64,000 bases of DNA from Solea solea. Its lineage: Eukaryota; Chordata; Actinopteri; Pleuronectiformes; Soleidae. The stretch lies in contig NC_081141.1 in assembly GCF_958295425.1 (NCBI RefSeq), positions 25,116,365 to 25,180,364 of the forward strand. Direction: 5' to 3'. The notes under the pieces were generated by a model, which worked only from the letters and a program-made list of their open reading frames with translations, had not been told where the DNA came from and made no database searches. Both the position numbers and the translations under genes were made by a program. Below, one piece after another: positions 25,944 through 37,468 of this stretch (position 1 is the first letter of the stretch; every line of letters begins with the position of its first letter).

Positions 25944-28099
25944 GAGATACTGTAATAAAACATGTACTACACGCCGTTATCAGCTGTTATATAAACAAGT
26001 GGGGGAGGTCCTCTTAATTAATGCTAATTGTTCAAAGAGAGAGGGAGAGAAGGGGCATCTAACCTCACAGAGGCGCTTGTTGCTTGGATGATCACTGGAT
26101 GATCATCCATCTCTGGATGAAGTGTGTTGTCCTGGCAGGTGTACAGTACATTCTGTGTCTGGCTCCAGATAAAAGAGCCAAACACGCTGATAGATTTCCT
26201 ATACTCTGTCTGCCAGGACACTTTTCTGGACATATGAACAGCATTAGAAGAGAAACTGGAGAATAGATTTTTTTTTTTTTTTAAATACCAAAAAAAATAC
26301 ATATCTCTGCTGAAGAACAATCACTCTGAGCTATAATTGGTGATTTATTATGCCAGTATGGGGGTTGTTAATTGCAAAAGAACGTGAAAGGGGCCTTTCC
26401 GATCTGTGTACATACAGTACACGGGTCTAAGCTGATCTACTTTTGGCCCGTGTTGGTGTGACTGCACTGCATGGGTGTGTGCAACTGTGGTGACCTCACC
26501 TGGTGCAGCACACCACCACCATCATCATCATCATCATCATCCTCCAAGTATCACATGGAACGGCACATGGCTCCAGGTACCGACCGGGGGAAAATGCCAC
26601 TGACCAATCCCATTTCCAGCAGATTAACCTAATCTCAAAGTTCAGATCACCCTGTAATCTTAAACAGCAGCGGCCCGCAGCAGTATCCCACCTCACCGCC
26701 TGTGTCCTCAGCCCGCCCCCTTTTTCCCTCCTTTCCTTCCGTCCTCGCCAAGATGGAACTAGTGAATGAGAGGGGGAAGGGGAGGGGCAGAGGGATGGAT
26801 GAGTGCGAGGAGAGAGAAGGAGGGGGAGGGAAAGAGGGATGGAGGGAGGAAGGCTGGTAATTATTTCCAAAGGTCATTCTGTTAATGACTACCCGCTTGG
26901 CTAATGAGATTCAGCAAAGCTCCCTCACCATGTTTCACCCTGCGTATGTTTCACCCGTGTGCCGAGATGTGCGAGGAGCACAGGTGTGATTTCAGCCCAG
27001 TGACAGTCCACAGGAGGCAGGAGGGGGCAGGGTGGGGGGGGCAGGGGTAAGTGAAGAAACATAAAGAGAACGCACATAAAGCAGGTATGTCTCGGAGATC
27101 ATGAGAAGAACAAAACGTGGTAGAATATCTGTGGATTTGTGGCAAAAAGAGAGGATTTTCCACACAAAGTAAATACAACAGAGGCTAATTTGGCTGATTT
27201 AAGTCTCTTTTTTCCCCCCAAATAAAATTCCCCCTTTTTATTAATTTAAATGCTTTTTTTTGTGTTTTTTTCGTTCTGCTTTCTCATTAGTCGACAGGAC
27301 ATGTGATCTCCCTCTCTTAAGCGTCGCAGCCTCGCTCTTGTAAAAATATTTTCCAGCATGTGAGCTATTCTATATGCTTATTTGGTTTCCAAACAGCATG
27401 GAGAACATTAGCCTTAAGGAGTTTTCTGTGCTGATCAGCTCTCACTGAATGACTCCTTCTCATGCCGCTCAAAGACTGTATAATTACTCCGGGCTTGAAT
27501 GCCTTCACTAATTTATCCTCAATGACTTTTACATGTGTTTGCATCCAAGAGCAACAAGGGGAGTCGTATCATATCTCCCGTCCTACAGTTGTCCACTGTC
27601 ATTTCGCGTGGCGTCGTTTAGGGCAACATGGGGTGGAGTCAGGGGGGTGGGGTTGCCACGGCAATGGGCACAGTGCCTCAGTGTTCAGTCGTGAAGAGGG
27701 AGCGAGAGATCGGCAACATGATGACTTGTTTTTCTCGTCGGATTAGGGCCTGAAGCCGCTTTGACTGACTGGAGTGAATTAACCTTTTGACACGGCTCAA
27801 GCTCACAGTGGCGCGGTTTGTTAAAACAAAGACTTTGATGACACTTCACGTGCATGATGCGCGTCTTCAAACGCACACAAAAAAACCCCAGACCCTTTCA
27901 TTTTTGGGGACATCTAATGTGTTGAAGATTTAAATGTATCTTTATGTTAATTGATTGGACATAGTTTAAGGCACACATCTGTGTATACGTACGAGGAACT
28001 AAAATTACACAGCATGTCTGGGCCTGAAACCAAACTATGACAGCCATGGATCTCTCTCTCTGTGATTAAACCGCGTTAAGTCATACAGCACGTCAGGGG

Positions 28100-28440
28100 C
28101 AGCACAGAGGTCCCAGAACCACCCGGACCACTGGAACGGTTCAACATGGACCAAAACTGAGTAACGGGGCAGGAAGAGGAGGGAGATGACCAAGAACCCA
28201 GCAGCCACCATGTGAGGGCTCTGCACTGCAAAGATGGAGAACCTGCCAGACCATCTCAACCACACTCCCATCAGTCAAGCCTTTATGGTCATAAATAGAT
28301 GGAAGCCATATGACAGCTTGCTCGGAGTTTGCCAAATGGCATTCAAGGTCCTCAAAGAGAGGAAAAAGATTATCTGGCCAGATGATACGATCATTGAACT
28401 CTTTAGACAGACGTCCAGCCACAGTATGTGTAGCAAACAC
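28100..28440 (+). mobile_element. Tc1-like transposon relic
   Basis: The DNA matches, with decay, the middle of common fish Tc1-like elements: ACTGAGTAACGGGGCAGGAA, GATGACCAAGAACCCAG, TCAAGCCTTTATGGTCATAA, GGAGTTTGCCAAATGGCATT and AGATTATCTGGCCAGATGAT. A residual frame (28234-28443) keeps KKIIWPDDTIIELF, aligning with the transposase segment around the second catalytic Asp (WSDE..IELF). It lacks terminal repeats and the rest of the transposase, so it is a dead fragment. Confidence 0.8.
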
Positions 28441-28879
28441 TAGTCATTTTAATTCTTTAAGTATATCCGTACGCTGATTGGTAGTTCATTTTTGGGGGAA
28501 ACGGTAACAATCTGAGGCCTGATAAAGAAGAATTGAAAGCTGCTCACACACTGTTCACTGCTCTGTCCTCTTCAGCCTGGACTTGGACTTGAAGACGAAG
28601 ATAGAAACGTTTTTGACGCGTAAAAATGTAAAGAAGGAAGAAGAAAGAAAAAAAAAGTCAGCGTAAAACGGGAGGAGTAGTCGTCTGCGCTTGCCTTTAA
28701 ATATACCTGTCACTATATGTCCCGCACACTCCAGCGCAATTGGCAACATGTGCCGAACTCGCCGCATAGGAGGGGGGGAAATAAAACCCGTGGCCCCCAA
28801 AACAAACCGCCGCCATCTCTGTTTGTGTGTTTGATGTACTTTTTTTTTTCTAATAAATGCCTCAAATAGTGGTAGTGGT

Positions 28880-28911
28880 CTAAAAATAGTCTGTGGTGAG
28901 GCTAAAAATAG
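28880..28911 (+). promoter_or_regulatory. paired MEF2 sites with RUNX core between
   Basis: Two identical perfect MEF2 sites, CTAAAAATAG at 28880-28889 and 28902-28911, start 22 bp apart (two helical turns), on the same strand. Between them is TGTGGT (28892-28897), a RUNX core 2 bp after the first site, as at 4503-4520. This is the best candidate in the window for an autoregulatory intronic enhancer. The sites are seen directly; function is inferred. Confidence 0.6.
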
Positions 28912-29219
28912 CTGCCTCGCTGCGGTCCTTGCCGGGAGAGGGGTAGAAGAATGGGCTTGGAAGCGCTCTCGTGTTCACCCCCACTCACTCCCCCTTTCCT
29001 TATGTCTGAAACATAGTGGGTGGGGGTTGTTTTTGAAACGGATGAGTGAGTAAGCGAATTGTCAGGGTGTTCATTCAGCTTCTCTCTCTCTCTGTGTCTG
29101 AAGATCGACCGTGAAGTGTAGCCCTCGGCGACCACATGCTCAAGACCAACAGTCTGTGACCCTGTAGTGCCCATGAACATTTGATTCCTTGTACACAGTA
29201 GAAATTAATTTACTAGTCA

Positions 29220-29240
29220 CACACACACACACACACACAC
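29220..29240. repeat. (CA)n microsatellite
   Basis: A CA run of about 10 units, 160 bp before the hAT-like MITE. Confidence 0.9.
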
Positions 29241-29401
29241 TTCCACAAATAGACAACTTCTTGTCTTCTTATTTTTTGGGGGGATTTTTCCTCTTTGATT
29301 TTTACAGTGGATTTAACTGTGTTAAGAGGTCACAGAGTGTGATAAAAGTTATAAATCCACGTACCCACTTGAAAACCTCTTTAAATCATTTTTGTATAGA
29401 T

Positions 29402-29702
29402 TAGAGCTAACGATTATTTTCATAATCGGTTAATCGATGAATCGTTTGGTTCATAAAATATCAAAAAAAACTTAAAAAATGTTGAAATGAGGACGTTCTC
29501 AAATGTCTTGTTTTGTCCACAAACCAAAATGATTCACTTTTGATGATTTCTTTGTTATCCAGAGCAAAGAAATAAAGAAAATACTCACATTTAAGAAGCT
29601 TAAATTATCGAAAATCTTGTTTTAATCATGAAAAAAGCTTAATCGATTATCCAAATAGTTGTCGATTAATTATCGATTCATCGATTAATTGTTTCAGCTC
29701 TA
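29402..29702 (+). mobile_element. hAT-like MITE, copy B, with intact 8-bp target duplication
   Basis: A 301-bp element bounded by TAGAGCT and its complement AGCTCTA, with longer imperfect inverted repeats rich in ATCGATTA and TAATCGAT. It is flanked on both sides by GTATAGAT (29394-29401 and 29703-29710), a perfect 8-bp duplication as expected of hAT transposition. It is non-coding and must have been mobilised in trans. The related copy at 23612-23864 lies in opposite orientation 5.5 kb away. Confidence 0.85.
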
Positions 29703-30357
29703 GTATAGATATGTTTAGTCAGTATGAATTCATGTGGGGTTTCTATGACACAAGGCCCCGGGTGAACACGCTGATAACTTCTTCGTAAACTTCATTTATT
29801 TTTTACAACTTGCAATTCGATATATTGTTTATTTTGTTTATTTTGTTTCCTCATTTGCGCCGTGACGTAAAGATGAACTGAGCGCGGGGCGGATGTGAAA
29901 GATACAAAAAGAGAGAACATTCAGAGCCACAGCGTTGTTTTCTCTACCTCCGCCTCACTTATGTTTGACCTCCTAATAAAACCCACAGGGCAGACCCACC
30001 ACTTGGAAAATGCAGTGTTTGTTAACTGCGTTATTTTACAGGTTCACGCTCTCATTTTTGCATTATTGCTATGTTGACACTGGCAGTAGAAAACCCCCGT
30101 CGTAAGCATTCCACACAAAGAGAGTAAAGTTCACTGAGTTCACGTTTTATAGACTTTCTTCCACTTTTTTTTTTTTTTACAAGTAGCCTAAAAAGCAGAC
30201 GACGGATAACATTTAATATCAAAAAAGTGGACCCTCCCACAAGAAAGTGAGTAGCACTTGGATCTCTGTCAGAAGTGTTTTTTTGTTTTGCTTTTTCCCC
30301 GAGGTCAGTGTTCCTAAGCGGAAGTTTGACGTACTCGCACAACAACAGAAGCAGGTT

Positions 30358-30367
30358 TTAAAAATAG
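30358..30367 (+). promoter_or_regulatory. MEF2 consensus site
   Basis: TTAAAAATAG fits YTA(W)4TAR. No RUNX core adjoins it. Single sites like this occur by chance in AT-rich DNA, so function is uncertain. Confidence 0.25.
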
Positions 30368-31748
30368 ACCATTTGAAATGTGCCAATATGTGGTCCCTAT
30401 AGTGTGGAGTGGTGAAAAAAAAAAAAAAAGAAAAGGGGGCAGGCCACTTCTGAGGCCACGCTGCCAAAAGGCAATGCTTTTCCACTACACAGCCCAAAAC
30501 AATTCACGCCAGCCATTAAGATGAAATGATGCCTTGTTCTTTGAAACTATTTGTGGAAAATCCAGAATAATGAAGATCTATTTATATAGATGGCATTCCC
30601 TGCCCTGCCTAGAGCCTCCCCCCGGCCTCACCCCCATCTCCTGCCATGATTGCTGCTTTGGGCAGGGTGTGGAAACTCAAGGTCACAGCATGGAGGTCAA
30701 CCGGCTGGTCATTGTTACTGAAGGCCTCCCTCAGGCTCCCTTTTCCTGCTGTGGCACTGCACGATAAGAGACAGTGAGACAAAAGACGATAAGTGACGAT
30801 CGGTGGAGGGACAAAGAGTAGATAGAAGGTGGCTGGAGGGGGGGGCGGCGACTTGGAGTTTAACCCGTTGCCACCCCGAGGTAACTGGAGTCGTTTAGCT
30901 GAAGCGGCACTGTTGCTCCAGAGTCTTTAATAACTTGAAGTAAGTCATCGATTTACTGACAGTGTCACATAAAGTGCTCGCCTGTTGTGATTACGGGTGT
31001 GTTTCCACTCCGTTAACCATGGAAAAGTGATTTATTTCCCTTGTTTAATTTCCACTCAAACACACAGATAGATAAACCCGCCGTCTCGCTCATTTCGCTG
31101 GAAACGCGTTATGCAACTGCGAGTGTGGACGCGATGAAAGACGGGTGACGGGGGTGCAGATATAAGTGCCCTTTTTATCCACTTTCACTGAGCTGGCATT
31201 GTGTCTGATAATGTCTATCTGGGTAATTATACAGTGCAGTGACTAGACTGAATGACCACTTTGTTCCCGGGGCTGTGATGCTGCTGGAGCAAACAGTGTT
31301 GGATTCTGACATGTGCTTAGTGTGTGTCTCGTCCATATGGGAAACACTGCACCATCTGGTATTGTGATGTGTACTGGCTAGCTAACACTGCCTGTCTGTG
31401 AGTGGGCTCTCGTCTGCAGCGGGCTCCTTTTTTTTTTTTTTTTTTTTAATGGAGATTTTAGCACATGCACAAGCCACAGTGTCACAGTTTGGAGGCACTG
31501 TGTCGCCTCCTCCCTCACTCTAACACTTGCCTCTATTTTTTGCTCTAATTCTCACTCCCATTCAGTCAATCTAGTAATCCCTAAACAGCGTATACACAGC
31601 TAAACAGCAGATATGAGCCCGCGCGCGGTCACTTTGCCCAGAGATGATGGTTTCCAGGCGTCCGCCTTTGATTTGAGATTATAGTGCAGCAGGGCACCAG
31701 GAGTGAGGGGCTTCAAAGCCACCAAATAACTGAAAAGTCATTGATGCG

Positions 31749-31750
<2 letters not shown>

Positions 31751-31788
<38 letters not shown>
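31751..31788. repeat. (GT)19 microsatellite
   Basis: A pure GT run, with a CA run 120 bp downstream (about 31911-31929) that could pair with it. Confidence 0.95.
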
Positions 31789-31790
<2 letters not shown>

Positions 31791-33244
31791 CACATGTTGG
31801 CTCAGCCAGTGCACATGGATGCACAGATGAGGACTGGGAGAGACAGACGTGTAATTTGGGGCTTCCATTTCTCAGATTGGTAACCTAGAAAATCAACTAT
31901 CTCATATCAAACACACACACACACACACATAGACACACCATGTAGCCATCATCCATGGGCATGCCCCTCGACATGGACCTGGCATGTTCAAACCACGCTT
32001 CATGAAACTGTGGCCTTCTTGCCTTTGGTCTGCCATCTGCTTCTAATAAGCTAAGCCAGCCTGATCCCTCTGATGTTCCCTCCACTCTGAAAAGCAGAGA
32101 GAAATAAAGAAAGAGTGAGCAAGAGTGGTCGAGGAGGGGAGGGAGGGAGGGAGGTAGGGGGAGAGAGACAAAAAAAAGAAAAAGAAAAGAAGAACAAGTA
32201 AGAATGAGAGCATATCTCAAACATGTGATTACCCTGCCGCCAGCAAAGGCCACCAGTGTGCTTATTGTACAGTGGGAGCTTAATCCCCAGCACGTCCACT
32301 TCATGTCCATTTCCACTTTGTGATTCGTGATGGGAAGGGACAGTGTTTATCCCCCACTGCCTCACCCCCACTGACATTGAGCCATATTGCTCCTTACCAA
32401 TCTACTCTCGTGAAATTGAGTTAGTCAATTGGTGGAAAGCATAGAGGGAGCTCCCAGTTGTCTCTGGTGTTCCAAACTTTTTATTTTTTTTCCATGAAAC
32501 GATCAGGATCTAAATCGTAGCTTTGTCACTTGCAGACTATTTAAAGAGAATGCTCTCAAGAAAGGGGATTTAATTAGTGTGGCCCCTAGCTTTAAACGTC
32601 ATTTTAATTGTAATTGACTTTTTAGGTCCTCTAAACCAGCGATTGAAAAGTCTCTCATGCATACTCTGTGAGTGCACCCTGTGGTCTCGTGAGGAAAACG
32701 CTCCTGGAATCAGGTCTGTAGAATCCTGTGAGCAGTATCCCATTGTGTCAAAAAAAAAAAAATAAAATAAGCTTTCTCAACTCACTGTGACAAACCGGAG
32801 CTGTTTTATTTAGTTATTTATTTATTTATTTATTTTTAACAGCATAGCAAACATGATTAGACCTAAGTAGCACAGTTATTAATACTGTTATATTGTGTTT
32901 GTCTCTCTCGGGTGATACTACTACAACCATAAATCGCTGTGTTTATTGGGGGGGGGCGGGGGGCTCTTTGTCTTTATAACGTGTGTGTTTGTCTGAAGGC
33001 CACACACTGATGGCAAAGACATAAAGGTCCATTATAAACAGTCTGTTTTTGTAAAGGTTTTTTTTTTTTCAGCCATTGGGCCGAAGACACTGAGAAACAT
33101 TCACTGGTCTGGCTGTTGCCAATCGCCATAAACACAATATTGAATGTGTCATACCCTTCAGCCACTGCCAACATAACTGCAGAGAGAGGGGGGGGGGGGG
33201 GGGGAGCGGTCAGCGGCTAGGCTTGTTCCAACTCACCACAGCAC

Positions 33245-33332
33245 CGACCCCATCGCAGATAAAGACGCTCGCGCGTCCGTCCAGCGACGTCGCGAAGTCC
33301 CACGCTTCGCCGTCGTCGAGACGCGTCGGCAT
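33245..33332. other. CpG-dense intronic patch
   Basis: About 20 CpG dinucleotides in under 90 bp, far above the flanking sequence, next to a G homopolymer (about 33189-33204). It could be a small unmethylated island or an internal promoter. No exon is visible in it. Confidence 0.4.
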
Positions 33333-35449
33333 TGTGGTAAAAAAATTAGCGGGGGGAAAAAAAAAACCGGCAGGAAGTCGTGAGACGGGAGACAGACTGC
33401 ACAACAGACTGAGAGGCAGAGATGGGGGGCAGAAAGACAGATAGAGGGATAGAGAGGGTGAGCAGGGTGGCAGAATGCCGAGCAGACGGATCCTGGTATG
33501 GCAGGAGTTCTGTGCAAGCGTCAGCTGTCCCTAGCAGACCCCCTGGGGCCGCTCAGAACTCACACCCAAATACCCTCCTCGCAGTTCTCTCTCAAGAGCA
33601 ATGTGAAAGAATCACCCCCCCAAAATGATGAAATTAGACTTAAAATTCAGGGGTTTTTGTTGAATGACACGGCCACTGTGATCGTCTCAAACTACCTCAC
33701 TGTACTCCAGCCAGCTGAGGGGGGGGATATGGAAGTGAAGGGTACCGATGAGACGGGGGCGTCGGAGTATGTAGGACGCGGTGTCTGTGCTGCGCCTGCG
33801 TCACTTAGGCCCTGTGACAAGTCGAGTCATGAGGGAGCATCATGAAGAAGGAGTTTAATTAGGAGCAAGCCTCCAAAGGGGCCACAGAGAGAGACACACG
33901 GAGCCGAGCAAGCAGTCACATCTTTTTGCAGCTTTTCGTGTCGTCATCCCTTTTTTTTTTTTCCCCGCTCATATTTACTGTACTCTGTAGCATAGGCCTC
34001 TTTTCATGTCGCTTACTGTGGAAGTTTGTAGCTTTTGTTAGTGTTTCCCAAATGTGATTGGAAATGAATTTAAAGGCAAAAAAAATAATGCTTAAAATAA
34101 AAAAAAACTAATGACCCAAAGTTTATCAGGCAGCAGATCCTAGGTTCTTGTAATAATTTATTAATTTGAACATAAAAAACACAATTACAGTGAATGGTTT
34201 TTGTACAATAATGGTGGCACAAATGAACAGCTCATGAATATTTCTGTTTAAATCTCGTCCTGTTCTGTTCACATATTCCCCCAAAGACTATTTTCATACC
34301 TGCTCTTCAAACCTGTGTCTCTCAGCATTGGATTAGCAGCTCTTTTTTTTTGAATGTTAATTATTCTCCATCTTGTTGAAATATGCATCGTTAATGTGTC
34401 TTATACACTAACAGCGATGGTGTCGCGGAAGCCTTATTTGGAGCAGCGGCTGATGAACAAATGCAGAGTGCTGATAAAGTGATGGGTTATTAGAGAGGGG
34501 GGGGGGTGCGGAAGAAGCGTGGAAGAAGACTGGAAGAGCGAGCGGCCCTTCTATGGCTCTGTGCGCGCACCAGCAACTCCAATTGGATGTTAAGTTTGTG
34601 TGTCAGCCCTTGGCAACAGGTGTGATGACTGAAAACAGGTGGACATAACTGGGATAAGTGGCATAGTGCCCTTGTACCGCACCCTCAATGTGCTGAGCCC
34701 TGGTGGAAAGCTAAGCCCATGGACCACATGCTTCCAAGTCATATAACACTCCATCGACACCCTATGCAACTGTTGCCCAATCCCCCCCCACCGCCCCCCT
34801 GCAAGACCACCAGCTCTGCAGCTCCATATGGGTGTCACCTTTATCCCGGGGCCCTCGCTCGCCTCTTCCTAGAATGGAAGTGAACCTCTCTCGCACCCTG
34901 AGCCGCCGGCGGTAGGCGGTGGGAATGAGCGCGAGTGGGACGGAAGAGTTTTGTTTTGCTCGCATGCATCCTCATGTGAACAGAAAAGAGAAAAAAAGGG
35001 GGGGGGGGGGGGGGCAGCGGTTCAGCTCTTGTCAGTTCGATAAGATCCATCGCCAAGACCAGAAACTGCACAAAAGAAATACCAGAACATCTCACATCTT
35101 ACGCCTTCGCCAAAAAAAAAAAGAAAAAGACATGATGCCAAACCTCTGCTCCCTCTTTGTTCTTTTGACTCATCCAGCTCAGAAACAGCCTGAGAGGGGC
35201 CTGATTTACCGTAGGCCTTGCTGGGAGTCAGATCTCCTGCATCGCCTTTGGTGGATTCGTTTGGTTTTGTGATTTCCTGAAGACTTGTCAAAAAAAGATG
35301 TGAGAGACGCTTTCAATTTCACAATTCCACATTTCCACTCTGGGGGCCGAGTGAGGATTTCAGAGAAAGTAGAGGAGAGCCAGCGAAATGTTGACACGCT
35401 TACAGTAGCTGCTTCACCACAAAGATGCCTCAAGGAATCAAACACTCCT

Positions 35450-35451
<2 letters not shown>

Positions 35452-35475
<24 letters not shown>
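35452..35475. repeat. (CA)n microsatellite
   Basis: A pure CA run. A (GTGA)n array follows 150 bp later. Confidence 0.9.
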
Positions 35476-35480
<5 letters not shown>

Positions 35481-35623
35481 AGCCCTCTAAGTTCACTAAA
35501 ACCACACTGAAAACGGGCCTTTGTTGTGCTGACATGAGAGATGACTGGATTGTTGTTTGTTTTCTAAGCAAGCAGATCACTCCCTGTCACTCGTGATGGA
35601 GCAGCTCGCACTCGTATCTCCTC

Positions 35624-35652
35624 CGTGAGTGAGTGAGTGAGTGAGTGAGTGA
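35624..35652. repeat. (GTGA)7 tetranucleotide array
   Basis: About seven GTGA units, uninterrupted. Confidence 0.9.
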
Positions 35653-36890
35653 GTGCTGATGGAGACAAACAAATGAGAGGAAGAAGTTCACCGAGATTAA
35701 CTTATCTTAGCGTCTATCTTCCTCCTTCCTCCAGCACAGTCTCTCAGTTTTCTCCTTCTTCTTCTTCTTCTTTCGTGACGCTAACACCCACTCCCACACA
35801 CCCACACATGCACACACACAAACACGGACTCATTCCCCTCGTTCCCTTCCCATACACACACATGACAACCTATACAGAGAGAGAGGGAGAGAGAGAGAGA
35901 GGCGCACACACACACTTGATCAGCATCAAATACAGGGTGTGCTAAAGTAAATTTAATTACGTCTGTCTGATATGAAGCTTCAGATGAAAGTCGGAGAGCG
36001 CAGTGTGAAGCGACGACTGCACAGACAGGAGCAGGCCCGTGATATTCCTCCTGTAGACTAATCTCCCTTTATTAAAGCCAAGGAGGGGGAGGAGGAGGAG
36101 TGTGTGTGTGTGTGTGAAGTTGGGAGGAGGAGGAGTGCGTTGAGGTCTTTTTGATGAGATCTCTAACTGTCAGCTACTGTACTTTTCCTCTCCCCGTGCT
36201 TTTGTCTCCCACTTTGCGAGAAGCAAATGAACGCGTGAGCGCGCGGCCGCGTGCACATCAGACACAGTAATGTGCTGTGAAACTTATCCCCGTTGTTAGG
36301 GTTGTCAACAATATCTAAAAAAGGACTCTCTCTCTCTCTCTTGCACTCTCTTTGTCTGTCTCTCTCTCTCTCGGTGCTTCTTTCTGCCTGTCTGCTGTTT
36401 CCCCGGCTGCTCTAATGGGGGCAGGTGGCCATCAGGTGGCCAAAACAGAAACTACCACATTTAATAATAGCACACATACAGTATTCCACAGTCGTGAACC
36501 CCTGTGGCTCTCTGCTGTATTTTAATTTATTTTTGTACTTTATGATCATTCGATAATTACGGTTATAAAAAAAAAATGTGTTTTACTATTATGACTCTCT
36601 TTCTTTCCGTCCCCCGTCCCCCCCCCCCTCCCGTGTCATTATGAGGTTTCAAGGTCCCATGATTTGTCATTTGGTCATGCGTGTTATCATCCGTCACGTC
36701 TTGTTATTGGATTCGGTTTAATCCTTTGTGCCGTCCTGAGCGGCGGAGCTGCGTGTTTCACTTGTTCACAAAGAAGCCAGTGTGTCCTCGTGTTGTTGGA
36801 GGTTAAAAGGAAGCCTGCCAATTTTTTTCCTTCTTAGAAATTCACCCAGTTTCTGCAGGAGGGGAAAAAAAAATCACTGGAAATCTTTTT

Positions 36891-36900
36891 TTAAAAATAG
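36891..36900 (+). promoter_or_regulatory. MEF2 consensus site upstream of alpha1 exon
   Basis: TTAAAAATAG fits the consensus and lies 124 bp before the alpha1 exon. A regulatory role is possible but untested. Confidence 0.25.
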
Positions 36901-36916
36901 TCCAAAGTATTTTTAA

Positions 36917-37183
<267 letters not shown>

Positions 37184-37187
37184 TGAG

Positions 37188-37250
37188 CCTCCCTCTCACC
37201 TTTCTTTCCTCTCTTTCCCTCCCCCCTGTGCTTTCTGTTTGCTTCGTCCA
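37188..37250 (+). promoter_or_regulatory. mef2c: pyrimidine-rich tract between alpha exons
   Basis: CCCTCTCACC, TTTCTTTCCTCTC and TTTCCCTCCCCCC follow shortly after the alpha1 donor and precede the weak alpha2 acceptor. CU-rich runs of this type are known polypyrimidine-tract-binding protein targets that silence nearby exons. The sequence is observed; the regulator is inferred. Confidence 0.4.
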
Positions 37251-37330
37251 CGTGTCCTTGTTTTCGTCACGTGTGTGTCCCCGTCCCTTCACCCGTGTCC
37301 GTCTTCTGCGGTTGTGGTGGGACCTGGCAG

Positions 37331-37468
37331 GCATTGAGCAAGAAGGAGAACAAAGGTGGCGAGAGCCCGGAGCTCGAGTCGGCTCTCATCCTCACGCCAC
37401 GCACTGAGGAGAAATACAAACAGATTAACGAAGAGTTTGATCACATGATCAAAACTCATAAGATACCT
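37331..37468 (+). CDS. mef2c: mef2c alternative exon alpha2
   Basis: Encodes 46 codons in place of alpha1, starting ALSKKENKGGESPELESA and ending MIKTHKIP, phase 0 at both ends, so either alpha exon keeps the frame. The human counterpart as recalled is also 46 residues; this copy has diverged mainly in ESPELESALI. LTPRTEEKYK is conserved. The muscle form of MEF2 proteins uses this exon. The acceptor GGGACCTGGCAG has a poor pyrimidine tract, while the donor gtaagtac resembles that of alpha1. Including both exons would also keep the frame, so exclusion is not enforced by phase. Confidence 0.97.

Noticed and set aside
28234..28443. 69-codon frame MENLPDHLNH.. as a gene
   Set aside because: It is the surviving piece of a Tc1-like transposase and lacks most of the protein, so it is annotated as a transposon relic.
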